The notes under the pieces are model-generated. The model searched no databases and had not been told where the DNA came from. It was given only the letters and a program-made list of their open reading frames with translations. Below, in pieces: positions 50,479 to 61,300 of a stretch of DNA of 64,000 bases. The position numbers and the translations under genes are program-made. The stretch's first letter is position 1; every line of letters starts with the position of its first letter. This stretch comes from Murimonas intestini (GTDB lineage: Bacteria > Bacillota > Clostridia > Lachnospirales > Lachnospiraceae): assembly GCF_024622195.1 (NCBI RefSeq), contig NZ_JANKBI010000001.1, positions 813,112-877,111 on the forward strand. Direction: 5' to 3'.

Positions 50479-51492
50479 ATGGAAAAGAAAAAATTATATG
50501 TATTATATCAAGCAGATGATAACTACGCAGTTTTTATGGGAGTTTCTATACTTTCTTTATTTATAAATAACCAGGATTTAGATATAAATATATATATTCT
50601 TGATGCCGGTATTTCAAAGGCAAATAAAATAAAAATTGTTTCAATGGCAAAAAGATACCATCAGAAGATTTTTTTTAAAAGCATGATTTTATTAATGAAA
50701 AAATTGCAGGGATTAGCCATTACAAAATATACTGGATTTCGGAAAAACAAAGTTTCATTTTATAAATTATTTTTGGAATATATTCTTCCTCAAGAGATAG
50801 ACAATATTTTATATATTGATTGCGATACAATTGTTCAAGGAAACTTATATGATCTGACAGAAATCGATATGGCAGATTCTCCTGTGGGAATGGTACAAGA
50901 TGCTTTAGCAACGAAGGCTTTTAAAAAGAGTATTGGTTTTTCTAATGAAGACAAATATTTCAATTCAGGGGTTATTCTTTTTAATATACAACAATGGATT
51001 GATAAAAAATGTCTAGAACGAATTGTAAAACATGCTCAGGAAGGCCATGTTTATGGGACTGTTGACCAGGATTATCTCAATGTCGTCTTAAAAAACGAAA
51101 TTTTTTCTCTGAAAATTGAGTATAATTTGCAATCGCCTTATTTTATTTATAATTACAATTTTTTTGAAAAAATATTTGTTCATAATCATGATTATTATTC
51201 TTTAAATGAAATAGATTCAGGAATTGTAAATCCTAAAATAATACATTTTCTTCGATTCTGTGGAGAGTCTCCATGGCATAAAGATAATCTTCATCCTTGC
51301 ACAATATATTTTGATGAGTATCTTAAAGAATCAAGTTGGAAAGAATATCAAAAGAAACAATCTGCTAATGACGGATTAATATTCAAGATTGAGAAGCTAA
51401 TGTATCAAATATTTCCTAGAAATTTATTTTGTATAATTTTTCGTATAGTCCATGATAATATGCTAAATAAGTCTAGAAAGAAAACACACTAG
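50479..51492 (+). CDS. GT8-family glycosyltransferase
   Basis: A 337-residue cytoplasmic GT-A retaining transferase. It shows the GT8 start LYVLYQADDNYAVFMGVSILSLF, NKVSFYKLFLEYILPQEID, and the metal site YIDCDTIVQGNL near residues 113-124. FNSGVILFNIQQW near 157 and KIIHFLRFCGESPWHKDN near 253 complete the family pattern. It begins 2 bp after the GT2 stop. The donor is a UDP-hexose by family habit. Confidence 0.9.
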   Translation: MEKKKLYVLYQADDNYAVFMGVSILSLFINNQDLDINIYILDAGISKANKIKIVSMAKRYHQKIFFKSMILLMKKLQGLAITKYTGFRKNKVSFYKLFLEYILPQEIDNILYIDCDTIVQGNLYDLTEIDMADSPVGMVQDALATKAFKKSIGFSNEDKYFNSGVILFNIQQWIDKKCLERIVKHAQEGHVYGTVDQDYLNVVLKNEIFSLKIEYNLQSPYFIYNYNFFEKIFVHNHDYYSLNEIDSGIVNPKIIHFLRFCGESPWHKDNLHPCTIYFDEYLKESSWKEYQKKQSANDGLIFKIEKLMYQIFPRNLFCIIFRIVHDNMLNKSRKKTH

Positions 51493-51508
51493 GAGGATTT
51501 ATTATAAA

Positions 51509-52675
51509 ATGAATATAGCTGTTATAGGTATGGGATATGTTGGATTATCTAATGCAATATTATTATCACAAAATAATATTGTTACGGTTTATGATATAGA
51601 TTTTAAAAAAATTGAAGCTATTCGGAAAAAACAATCGCCTATAGAAGACAAAGATATAACTTTATATTTACAGACAAAAAAATTAAACATAATAGCAACC
51701 ACTAATAAATTATCAGCTTTTACAGGACAAGATTATATTATTATTGCTACACCAACAAACTATGATGAGCAAAAGGAATACTTCGATACTTCAACAGTAG
51801 AGGAACTATTGACTGAGTTAAATGATTTTAAAAGTACAGCTACAATAATCATAAAATCAACAGTACCCGTAGGTTTTACTTCTATGATGAATTCAAAGTA
51901 CAAAAATTTACATATTATATTTATTCCAGAATTTTTACGAGAGGGTCAAGCATTACATGATAATTTATATCCTTCCCGTATTGTGATTGGAGAAAAAAGC
52001 AAGATAGGAATAAAAATCAGTGAATTGTTAGTATCGGCCGCAGAGAAAGAAGATATACCATTACTCTTTACAGATTCGAGTGAAGCTGAGGCTATAAAAC
52101 TATTTTCAAATACATACTTGGCTTTGCGTGTATCTTATTTCAATGAATTGGATACATACGCAGAAGTAAAAGGACTAGATCCAAAACAAATAATCGAAGG
52201 AATTTGTCTAGACAATAGAATCGGATTTCAATATAATAATCCCTCATTTGGATATGGTGGCTACTGTTTACCTAAAGATACCAAACAGCTAGTGGCAAAT
52301 TTTGCAGATATTCCAAATGAAATTATTAAATCTATCGTTGAATCTAATAAAACAAGGAAAAAATTTATTGTCAAACAAATTTTAGATACAAGGCCAAAAT
52401 GTGTAGGGATTTATAGATTAACTATGAAATCAAATTCCGACAATTTTAGATCATCATCTATAATCGATGTTATGCGTGGAATTAAATCGTCTGGGATTAA
52501 GGTTATAATTTATGAGCCTGTTCTAGATAGTTTATATTTTGAAAACTGTCTTGTAATCAAGGAGTTGGAAGAGTTCAAACGATTATCTGACATAATAGTG
52601 GCTAATCGATGGACGAGTGAATTAAAAGAAGTGTCGGATAAAGTTTATTCCAGAGATTTATATGGAAGAGACTAG
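51509..52675 (+). CDS. ugd: UDP-glucose 6-dehydrogenase
   Basis: A 388-residue enzyme that oxidises UDP-glucose to UDP-glucuronate with two NAD. Features are the dinucleotide motif IGMGYVGLSNAI at residues 6-17, IIIATPTNYDE, IIKSTVPVGFT near 113, the family block FIPEFLREGQALHDNLYPSRIVIG near 137-160, and the catalytic cysteine in FGYGGYCLPKDTKQL near 255. The length is standard for the short bacterial Ugd type. AGGAGG precedes the ATG. UDP-glucuronate would supply an acidic sugar to the capsule. Confidence 0.93.
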   Translation: MNIAVIGMGYVGLSNAILLSQNNIVTVYDIDFKKIEAIRKKQSPIEDKDITLYLQTKKLNIIATTNKLSAFTGQDYIIIATPTNYDEQKEYFDTSTVEELLTELNDFKSTATIIIKSTVPVGFTSMMNSKYKNLHIIFIPEFLREGQALHDNLYPSRIVIGEKSKIGIKISELLVSAAEKEDIPLLFTDSSEAEAIKLFSNTYLALRVSYFNELDTYAEVKGLDPKQIIEGICLDNRIGFQYNNPSFGYGGYCLPKDTKQLVANFADIPNEIIKSIVESNKTRKKFIVKQILDTRPKCVGIYRLTMKSNSDNFRSSSIIDVMRGIKSSGIKVIIYEPVLDSLYFENCLVIKELEEFKRLSDIIVANRWTSELKEVSDKVYSRDLYGRD

Positions 52676-52866
52676 TTAATTTAACTAATTCGCTTAAAAA
52701 ATCATTTTGATTTTTGTACTAAAGAGAAAAAATGACACAAATGCTCTAACATATTTGATAGTTAAAATAATTTTCCAATCATATATATTGAAATTTGATA
52801 TGTTTCCAAGAATAGCATTATATTGAGTTGGAATCCAATTATAGCTGAATAGTAGGTAGAAATTAT

Positions 52867-53937
52867 ATGAAAAAAAAATTAATAATGGTTGACTATATAG
52901 GCAATAGTTCTGAAGATGGTAATCCTATTGGTCATCCTATTAAAGTTGCATTAGATAATAAAAAGTTACTAGATGATTTTTGTAAAATTGAATATTTAGC
53001 TCCAAACAATTCTAGAAACAAATTAAATTTTGATGGTAAAGGTTTACCATATTATGCGATTAGAGGAAAAAGCGGGTTTTATATGCTAATTAGAAATTAT
53101 TGGATAGAATTGCTAAATTTGCATAAAGTATTAAAAGTATTTTATGAAAGTAATACGTGGTTCTATAATACGGATTATGTATTATTTTTATGGTTGATTT
53201 TTAGAAGAAAAAGCAAAAATAAAGTGCTTTGCTCAACTTACGTTAATATACCAGAAGATCAGCTGGCATTTGTGAAAAAAATAAAAAAGTTATTAATAAG
53301 GCTTGCATCGAAAAAAATCGATTTACTTATTTACTCAAATAAAGATTTTAACTGTAAGTATACAAAAACAATATATATGCCAGATTTTCTTTACGATTCT
53401 GAAAAGTACTCTAAATATAATACTGATATAAAAAAGTCAAAGGTTATTTCATTAGGAACCATATCTGAAGGTAATAAAGAAATTATAGAAATGATTGAAG
53501 CCTTTAATGAAAGTGGCTACCCATTAGAAATTGTAGGTAAGTTTTATGATGAAGATTTATATCATCGTGCGCTAAACATTAAAAAAAATAATGTAATCAT
53601 AAGAAATGAGTTTATAAATGATGATTTATATTGTTCTCTGTTAGCTGAGTCTAAATACTCAATTTTGCCATATAGAGAAGCTGCTTATAAGCATAAGACG
53701 TCAAGTGTTATTCTTGAAAGTGTATTTTTAAAAGCAATACCCATTGCGCCTCAATTTATTTTAGATAAAAATGAAATTTCAGGTATTGGCTATAATTCAA
53801 TAAGTGAATTAAGTAAAATTAATTTAGATTATGTTGATTGTAATAAATATAATTATAATGAATTAATTAAGAAAAAGTATTTAAAGGCAGGCTATTCGGA
53901 ACAATTAAAAATTTTTTTAGAGAGAGGAAACGGGTAG
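52867..53937 (+). CDS. GT-B-fold glycosyltransferase (GT4-like)
   Basis: A 356-residue protein with a C-terminal half of GT4 type: VISLGTISEGNKEIIEMIEAFNESGYPLEIVGKF near 190-223 and SKYSILPYREAAYKHKTSSVILESV near 262-286, the equivalent of the nucleotide-sugar-binding E-x7-E region. The N-terminal half is diverged. A 190-bp gap before it holds no recognised feature. The ribosome site is weak. Confidence 0.7.
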   Translation: MKKKLIMVDYIGNSSEDGNPIGHPIKVALDNKKLLDDFCKIEYLAPNNSRNKLNFDGKGLPYYAIRGKSGFYMLIRNYWIELLNLHKVLKVFYESNTWFYNTDYVLFLWLIFRRKSKNKVLCSTYVNIPEDQLAFVKKIKKLLIRLASKKIDLLIYSNKDFNCKYTKTIYMPDFLYDSEKYSKYNTDIKKSKVISLGTISEGNKEIIEMIEAFNESGYPLEIVGKFYDEDLYHRALNIKKNNVIIRNEFINDDLYCSLLAESKYSILPYREAAYKHKTSSVILESVFLKAIPIAPQFILDKNEISGIGYNSISELSKINLDYVDCNKYNYNELIKKKYLKAGYSEQLKIFLERGNG

Positions 53938-53938
53938 T

Positions 53939-54958
53939 ATGCTATTAGTTTTATTCTTAAGTTTTTTAGTATTCTGGAAAATTACAATTGTAAATCCCCC
54001 TTCTTTAAGTATGAATGAGGTTCTGGATTATGATTCTTGTTCAATTATAAAGGGGATATTAGCAATTGTTGTTATGAGTGGACATATATCTAAACGTCTA
54101 GGTATATTATTTTTTTTGGATAAAGCGGGAGTACTAGCTGTAGGGATTTTTTTCTTTCTATCCGGATATGGATTAATGAAAAAATATTCCGAAAAAAAAT
54201 TAACGGTATCAAATTTTTTGTTTAGAAGATATCTTCTTATTTTAATTCCATGCAGTGTTGCATATATACTAATAGTTTTATTAAATATGATTTTACAAAC
54301 CGGAAAATATACTTCACTTAAGAATGTTTTAGGAGTTGGAATAAGCCAATTTATAAATTGGTATATTTTAGTTATACTATTTTTGTATACAGTGTTTTTT
54401 ATATCATTTAAAATAATTAAAAATAACCGAAATAGAATTTTATTTACTTGTATTATTACGTTTTTATTTATGTTGCTAGGATATTTTCTTCATATAAACA
54501 GGGTATATTGGGGGGGCGCTTTTTGTTTTAGTCTCGGGATGGCTTTTAAAGAATATGCTCCAATGATTATGAAAATCACAAAAAAATTTTATTGGTATAT
54601 TTTGTTGGCTGTATTACTGATTTTATGTGTATCATGTATTATATTTTTTTCACTTAATCAGTACAGTTTTATTGGAGATTTTGTAAGCAGAAATATTGCT
54701 ACTCTAATGTCTGCCATCTTATGTTACTTATTTTTATACAAAATAAAGCCTAAAAATTTTCTTAATCTTATAACAGCTAAATTGTCTTATGAAATCTATA
54801 TAGTACATGTTAGTATGTTAGATTTATTTCAATTTTCTTGGCTGAAAATTGATTCTTCAATATTTTATATATGTGCTGTTATTTTAAGTTCTCTTTTTTT
54901 AGCTTATGTTATTCATAATATATGTATAGTTATATTTAAAAAAATCGGTTTTAAATAA
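53939..54958 (+). CDS. Acyltransferase family 3 membrane protein
   Basis: A 339-residue polytopic membrane protein of the OafA-like O-acyltransferase family. The sequence SCSIIKGILAIVVMSGHIS carries the conserved first-helix histidine, followed by GIFFFLSGYGLM and about ten helices. It starts one base after the preceding stop codon and probably acylates the repeat unit of the capsule. Confidence 0.85.
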   Translation: MLLVLFLSFLVFWKITIVNPPSLSMNEVLDYDSCSIIKGILAIVVMSGHISKRLGILFFLDKAGVLAVGIFFFLSGYGLMKKYSEKKLTVSNFLFRRYLLILIPCSVAYILIVLLNMILQTGKYTSLKNVLGVGISQFINWYILVILFLYTVFFISFKIIKNNRNRILFTCIITFLFMLLGYFLHINRVYWGGAFCFSLGMAFKEYAPMIMKITKKFYWYILLAVLLILCVSCIIFFSLNQYSFIGDFVSRNIATLMSAILCYLFLYKIKPKNFLNLITAKLSYEIYIVHVSMLDLFQFSWLKIDSSIFYICAVILSSLFLAYVIHNICIVIFKKIGFK

Positions 54959-54970
54959 GGAGAGTAGAAT

Positions 54971-56797
54971 ATGAAAAATATTTCTAAAACTAGTCTAATT
55001 AAAATATGGTTGCAAATATTTTTTATATTATTGACAATGTACTTATTTATATTGTCTTCAATTATTTCAACAGGGGGAATTCATTGGTATACTAAGAGAA
55101 AAATAGTTTTATTTGTTGTATTTTCAATTGGAATCTTTTTTTGTCTTATCAAGATTATAAAACTTAAATTTTTTTCACTACCAAAAATATTTAAATTTAT
55201 TAAAAATAATATATGTTTACTGCTAATTGTTTTTATTGCCTTGTTAATTCGAATTCCACAACTTGGAACAATGCCAAAGTGGGATGCTCAGGCATATTAT
55301 AACTTTTTATCTAAAGCTTGTGAAAGCATAAATTTTACTGTTTCTAATTTTATTAATAATTTTAGTTTAGCTGCTCACTCTTCCATAGCCTATGCTAGTC
55401 TTAGCGCTATTTTAGAATTTATTGCACCAAATACTGTATGGTCTGTTCAGATTTTCCAGTTAATATTAGCACTTACTCTAGTCATTGGAATATATAGCGT
55501 ATTAAAGTTTAAGTTAAAGCTAGATAGTGGGTATGCTGCAATATTTTCTTTATGTGTCACATCTACACCGCTTTTTTTAGGAACTTATAGCTATTATCAA
55601 TTAGATTATGGTTTGGCAGTTTTTTTAATATTGGTGATGGTATGTCAAATAAATAAATTATATTTATTGACAGGATATTTTTCGATAATCTTGACTCAAA
55701 CTAAAGAAGTTGGCACAATACTTCTTGCTGGATATCTTATAGGGTTAATTGTTAGTCAACTTGTTTGTAATAAAAAAATAATGCCCAAAAAAATAATAAC
55801 TGTCATTCGAAATCCGGAAATTTATATTATAGGAGGAGCTACTTGTTTAGGTGGGCTATATCTGATATACACTTTGTTTATTAAAAAAAGCGGTTGGAAC
55901 TTGGATAGTAGTTCAAATACTCCGGGGTATTTTTCCTTTGACGGAGAATATATATTATTTAAGTTATGGCAAATTTTTTCAGCCAATTTTTTATGGATTG
56001 CATGGATTATTATAGTAGTATGTATTGTTTATTTAGTAATTACTCATAAATTAATTACTAATTTTAAAGGTATTGTTGGATTGGTTGGGAGTGTTTTAGC
56101 TTTTATTATTTTTTCTGTGATTTTTGTAACTTACCCTCTTATTAGGTATAATATTGTAATCGAAATACCTATTTGGATAATAGCATTATTTCTACTAACA
56201 CAATGCTTAAAGAAATGTTTTAGAAAAATGTTTTTGATTCTATTATCGATACTTTTTTGTATACAAGCGTATATTACCATTGACCCAGTTATGCTATCTA
56301 CCTATCAAAAAGTAGAAACAGGGGGGGGGAGACTCGTATTGTCAGATATAAAAGAAACAACTTATTTTGGTGACTATATGGTTTATAATTATCAATATTC
56401 GTATGTAGATAGAGGATTAAGAAATATTATGGCTGATTGTAATTTTGACCGAAACATGGACATTATTTTATTTGATAATCCCTCAGCTTTGTTTATTGGT
56501 GGGTATCCCGGCGAAAATTTTAAACCTATTTATTGGAATCAGATTGATAAAAAATTTTCTTTTATACAATCTGAAAGTACACTTTCACTAAACACAATAT
56601 CAAATCACGATCTAGATAATTTATTTAAGAATAACCTCTTAAAAGAAAAAGCAATAGTGATTTTGCCTCCATATTATAAATATAATGTAGATGAAATTAA
56701 ATGTACACTTTCCAACTATTACACAAATATTCAGGATCATGTAGTATCTGTTGGCTTATATGGAACAATGTTATATTTGTCTATGGATTTATCATAA
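54971..56797 (+). CDS. Polytopic membrane glycosyltransferase, GT39/PMT-like
   Basis: A 608-residue protein with about 11-12 membrane helices. The conserved acidic pair of the first periplasmic loop is visible in IRIPQLGTMPKWDAQAYYNFL near residues 93-113, typical of GT-C enzymes of the GT39/ArnT type. The C-terminal 150 residues are extracytoplasmic. It probably adds a lipid-linked sugar to the repeat unit outside, or serves as a polymerase-like enzyme, since no separate Wzy is obvious. Confidence 0.7.
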   Translation: MKNISKTSLIKIWLQIFFILLTMYLFILSSIISTGGIHWYTKRKIVLFVVFSIGIFFCLIKIIKLKFFSLPKIFKFIKNNICLLLIVFIALLIRIPQLGTMPKWDAQAYYNFLSKACESINFTVSNFINNFSLAAHSSIAYASLSAILEFIAPNTVWSVQIFQLILALTLVIGIYSVLKFKLKLDSGYAAIFSLCVTSTPLFLGTYSYYQLDYGLAVFLILVMVCQINKLYLLTGYFSIILTQTKEVGTILLAGYLIGLIVSQLVCNKKIMPKKIITVIRNPEIYIIGGATCLGGLYLIYTLFIKKSGWNLDSSSNTPGYFSFDGEYILFKLWQIFSANFLWIAWIIIVVCIVYLVITHKLITNFKGIVGLVGSVLAFIIFSVIFVTYPLIRYNIVIEIPIWIIALFLLTQCLKKCFRKMFLILLSILFCIQAYITIDPVMLSTYQKVETGGGRLVLSDIKETTYFGDYMVYNYQYSYVDRGLRNIMADCNFDRNMDIILFDNPSALFIGGYPGENFKPIYWNQIDKKFSFIQSESTLSLNTISNHDLDNLFKNNLLKEKAIVILPPYYKYNVDEIKCTLSNYYTNIQDHVVSVGLYGTMLYLSMDLS

Positions 56798-56811
56798 TAA
56801 GGAGTTACTTC

Positions 56812-58239
56812 ATGTTAGCAAATGCATTTTATAATGTTCTTTATCAAATAGCTACTCTTCTTATGCCAATTATAACAACACCTTATATTTCAAGAATTTT
56901 GGGCCCCGAAGGGATAGGAGAATATGTTTTGGGTGATACGTATTCTCAATATTTTATTTTGATTGGCAGTTTAGGGCTTGCTCTATATAGTTCAAGGGAA
57001 ATTGCCTATGTACGTGATAATGATGATTTATTAAGAAAAACTTTTTGGGAGTTAGTATTGATACGTATTCCTCTAGTAGGTACAGCTTCTATTATTTATT
57101 TTGTTATATTTTTTGTGTTTGGGGTCAAAGAAAGTTATGTTAATAAAATATTTTTAATTAACATAATCAGCTCAATATTTGATATTTCGTGGTTCTTTAT
57201 TGGTATTGAAGATTTTAAAAAGAGAGCATTAAAAAGTGTCATTATAAAAATTTTAGCCGTTGTTTGTGTCTTTTTTCTAGTGAAACAAGCTAATCATGTC
57301 TGGTTATATGCGTTAATCATTTGTAGTGGAAATTTACTGGGACAGCTAGTTATGTGGCCAGATCTTCCCACTAATATAAGGCGAATTAGTAAGCTTACTC
57401 TTTGTTCTTTTAAAAGACATTTTAAAGGATCACTTTCGATCTTTGCATCAATAATTATAATTAGAATCTATACATTATTTGATCGACTAATGCTAGGGGA
57501 AATGGCAAATAATAGTTCCGTAGCCTTTTATGATAATTCACAAAAAATAATTAGAGGAATTGCTACATTATTAACAGCTAGTATACAAGCAATTACACCA
57601 AGATTAGCAAATTATTATATTAATAAGCAGGAAAAAGAATTTCAAAATAATAACTATAATGTATTTAGAATTGTTAATATGTTAGGTTTTCCTCTGTGTA
57701 TGGGATTAATTGGTATAGCAAATACATTTTCTGTCTGGTATTATGGTGAAAAATTTATGGGAATAAATTTGTTATTAATAGTGGGGGCACCAACAATAAT
57801 CTCACTAGGATGGACGGGGGTGTTTAGTAATAATATATTAATTTCTACGGGAAAACAGCGAGTTTTAACAATAGCTGTTTTTGTAGGCGCATTGACAGAT
57901 GTTGTTTTAAATTTATTTTTTATTTCTAAATATAAATCTCTGGCTGCAACATTGTCAACATTAGCGGCCGAAATAATAGGTTTATTGATCATGCTTTATG
58001 GAGTTAGAAAAATCTTACCAATAAAACCATTTTTTACAGGCTCACTTAGATATCTATTTTTATCTCTTTGTATGGGGATGTTTGTATATTTTATTGGATT
58101 TCTTTTGCCGATAAGCATATTATCAACCTTAATACAGGTGCTATGTGGAGGGTTTTTTTATATTTTAGGATTGATTTTGCTGAAAGATAGCGTTTTTTTC
58201 GATTTAATATATAAATTAAAACAATTTCGAAAAAAGTAA
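56812..58239 (+). CDS. Wzx-type polysaccharide flippase
   Basis: A 475-residue membrane protein of the MOP/PST superfamily with about 14 helices. The ATG at 56812 is chosen because AAGGAG lies 8 bp upstream and it then starts MLANAFYNVLYQIATLLMP, followed by TTPYISRILGPEGIGEY, the flippase signature. It moves undecaprenyl-linked repeat units to the outer face. Confidence 0.93.
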   Translation: MLANAFYNVLYQIATLLMPIITTPYISRILGPEGIGEYVLGDTYSQYFILIGSLGLALYSSREIAYVRDNDDLLRKTFWELVLIRIPLVGTASIIYFVIFFVFGVKESYVNKIFLINIISSIFDISWFFIGIEDFKKRALKSVIIKILAVVCVFFLVKQANHVWLYALIICSGNLLGQLVMWPDLPTNIRRISKLTLCSFKRHFKGSLSIFASIIIIRIYTLFDRLMLGEMANNSSVAFYDNSQKIIRGIATLLTASIQAITPRLANYYINKQEKEFQNNNYNVFRIVNMLGFPLCMGLIGIANTFSVWYYGEKFMGINLLLIVGAPTIISLGWTGVFSNNILISTGKQRVLTIAVFVGALTDVVLNLFFISKYKSLAATLSTLAAEIIGLLIMLYGVRKILPIKPFFTGSLRYLFLSLCMGMFVYFIGFLLPISILSTLIQVLCGGFFYILGLILLKDSVFFDLIYKLKQFRKK

Positions 58240-58373
58240 TATGTATTAATATTTAGTCTTTAAGATAAAACTAAAAAGAAAATACTCTTCATTTAAATAT
58301 TATTTTATTTTGCTATGCTAACTGTTTAGAATTCAACGGATAAGAAACCAATAGTATAAAGGAGAGATTTAAG

Positions 58374-61300
58374 ATGAACAGAGAAATGTTTTTAGCACAA
58401 AGCTACAGAGATGCTTGGTCTGACTATGATTATACATGTAAGAATCATGATGCCTCAAGGTGGGATTGGGTTATAATTACAGCTTCAAATACAAAACAGG
58501 CTGAAGCTTACCAGCTACAGATAGATAAACGAATCAAAGAAAGTTGCTTGCCTTCAAATATAAATTTTGTAATTATTCCGGATTTAAATAATGAAAGGAT
58601 TGGTTCAGGAGGGGCTACTTTAAATGTTTTATATTATCTTGCTGACAAACTTGGTATTGAAAATGTAAAAAAGCAGAAAATTCTTTTGTTACATTCTGGC
58701 GGGGACAGTAAAAGGATTCCTCAATACTCTGCTTGTGGAAAATTATTTGCTCCAGTGCCACGTGTCCTTCCTAATGGAAAAAAGGCAACAATATTTGATG
58801 AATTGCTAATTTCAGTGTCAGGAATTCCTGCTCGAACAGGAGCTGGAATGTTAGTTTTACCTGGGGACACGGAGGTTCTTTTCAATCCATTACAATTGGA
58901 TTTAGCAGCATGCGATGCAGCAGGATTATCAATAAAAGCAAGTATTGAATCAGGAACAGAGCATGGTGTTTTTCTTCAGGGAAATGAATCTTTTGACAAG
59001 CGTAACAAAAATGTTTCTAAGTTCTTACATAAACAATCAGAAGTTGTTTTGAGAACAGCGGGAGCCGTTGATTCATATGATAAAGTTGATGTCGATACAG
59101 GATGTATATGGCTTGGGAGCAAAATTATTAATGCCTTATTAGAGCTCATATGTATAAACAATAAGCTTTCCGAAACGACTTTTAAGAAATTTGTCAATCC
59201 AAAAGTATGCTTAAGTTTTTATGCAGACTTTCTTTATCCAATGGCAGATGAAAGTACCTTAGAATCATACTATAAAGAAACACCTGAAAATGTATTTTCA
59301 AATGAATTGAAGGAATGTCGGACAGCCATTTGGGAAAAACTCCATACGTTCCATCTTTCTCTAGTAAAAATGCTTCCAGCAGAATATATACATTTTGGAA
59401 TGACACATGAAATGTATGATTTGTTAGTGCATGATATTCCAAAATATTATTCTCTTGGATGGAATAAAAGAATATTAACCAATGCCGTTAGTGGAACTGT
59501 GATAAATTCATATGTGGATGAATCTACAGTATTGCTTGAAGATTGCTTTATTGAAGATTGTGTAATTGGGAAAAACTGTCATATAGGTAGTGGCAGTATA
59601 CTGTCAGGGATTGAAATAGATAACATTGAAGTGCCACAAAATATAGTTCTTCATGCGCTGAAACTGAATAATAGTAAGTATGTTTGCCGAATTTATGGGC
59701 GTAATGATAATCCCAAAAGTTCAAAAACAGATACTTTTTTACAAAGTAGTTTAGTTAGGCTTATGGAAAAAAATGGACTGGATAATTCTGACTTATGGGA
59801 TACCCCTGCAGCATCTATTTGGAATGCAAAGATATATTGTGAGTGTGATACCTTGAAAGAGTCAATAAATATGGCACTCTGTCTTTACAGAATTATGAAT
59901 GAAACGGCATCCATTGAAGAATTTAATAAATGGAAAGCATGTGTTCATTATAGCTTGAAGGATAGTTTTGGAGAAGCAGACGTTTCTGCTATTCTAAAAA
60001 GACAAGACGATATCGAACAGCTGGTACGGATTAAAAAGTGTATTTTATCGTTGGACGGAAATAAACCAATGATCAATGCAATTAGTGAATTAGGAACCCC
60101 TATTGCTCCAGATATGTTCAAATCCTTGCTTGAATATGCAAGTATATCATCATTTCCCTTAAATATGAGAATCTATTTATTGCTTTCTACGCTATGTAAA
60201 CAATTAAATCATACTATTAGCGGATTAAATTTTATAAACTTGGAAGATAAATCTTACGAAATCATCAGAAATGAAATAATCAAAGCAACGATGGAAAAAC
60301 ATAGTTTTCTATTTAAACAGGCAAAATTTGTACATGAACAGGTAACTTGTCAATTGCCTGTACGGGTAAATTTTTGTGGAAGTCCATCTGATGCGGCACC
60401 ATACTGTTTAGAACATGGTGGGACAATGTTAGATGGTGCTCTGTTATTAAAAGGAAAGCTTCCTGTATCTGTGACTGTAAAACATTTAGAAAAACCAGTA
60501 GTTGTCTTTGAAAGTATTGACCAGGGCGAAATAGTAGAAATCTCTGAAATAAGCTGTATTAGAAATTGTAATAACTTATTTGATAAATTTTCTCTTCACA
60601 AAGCAGTTCTTGTGGCTTGTGGATTAATTCCAACCTTGGATAATGGACAGAGTTTACAAGATATTTGCAAGATAATAGGTGGCGGTTTAAAGATTAGCAC
60701 GTCTGTAGATGTCCCAAAAGGTTCAGGCCTAGGTACTAGTAGTATTATTGCAGCTGCATGTATAAAGGCGCTTAATCAGATTCTAAACCAGGACGTAAGT
60801 GATGAATGTATATATTCGCAAGTCTTTTTAGCCGAACAGTTGATGTTAACCGGAGGGGGATGGCAGGATCAGGTGGGTGGTCTAAAAAAAGGGCTTAAAT
60901 ACTTTACATCTAAACCAGGATTATATCAAAAAATTGGTGTTGAATATTTAGATTTAGAAAAAAATGTATTCGAAGAATTAAACCAAAGGTTTGCATTGAT
61001 TTTTTCAGGGCAACGAAGATTGGCAAGAAATGTACTGCATGAAGAAATGAATCAATGTATTAGGAATGATGCTGAAGCTATGAAATCAATTTCCAAAATC
61101 AGAGAGTATTGTGCATTAATGAAATATAATCTTGAAAAAGGCGATGTTACAGCTTTTGCACATTACATTACGAAGCAGTTCGAATTAGTAAAGTGTTTAG
61201 ATAAAGGAGCTTCAAATACATGTATTGAATATATCTTTAATGTATGTGATGATTTGATTGACGGAAAATCTATTTGTGGTGCTGGCGGTGGAGGTTTTCT

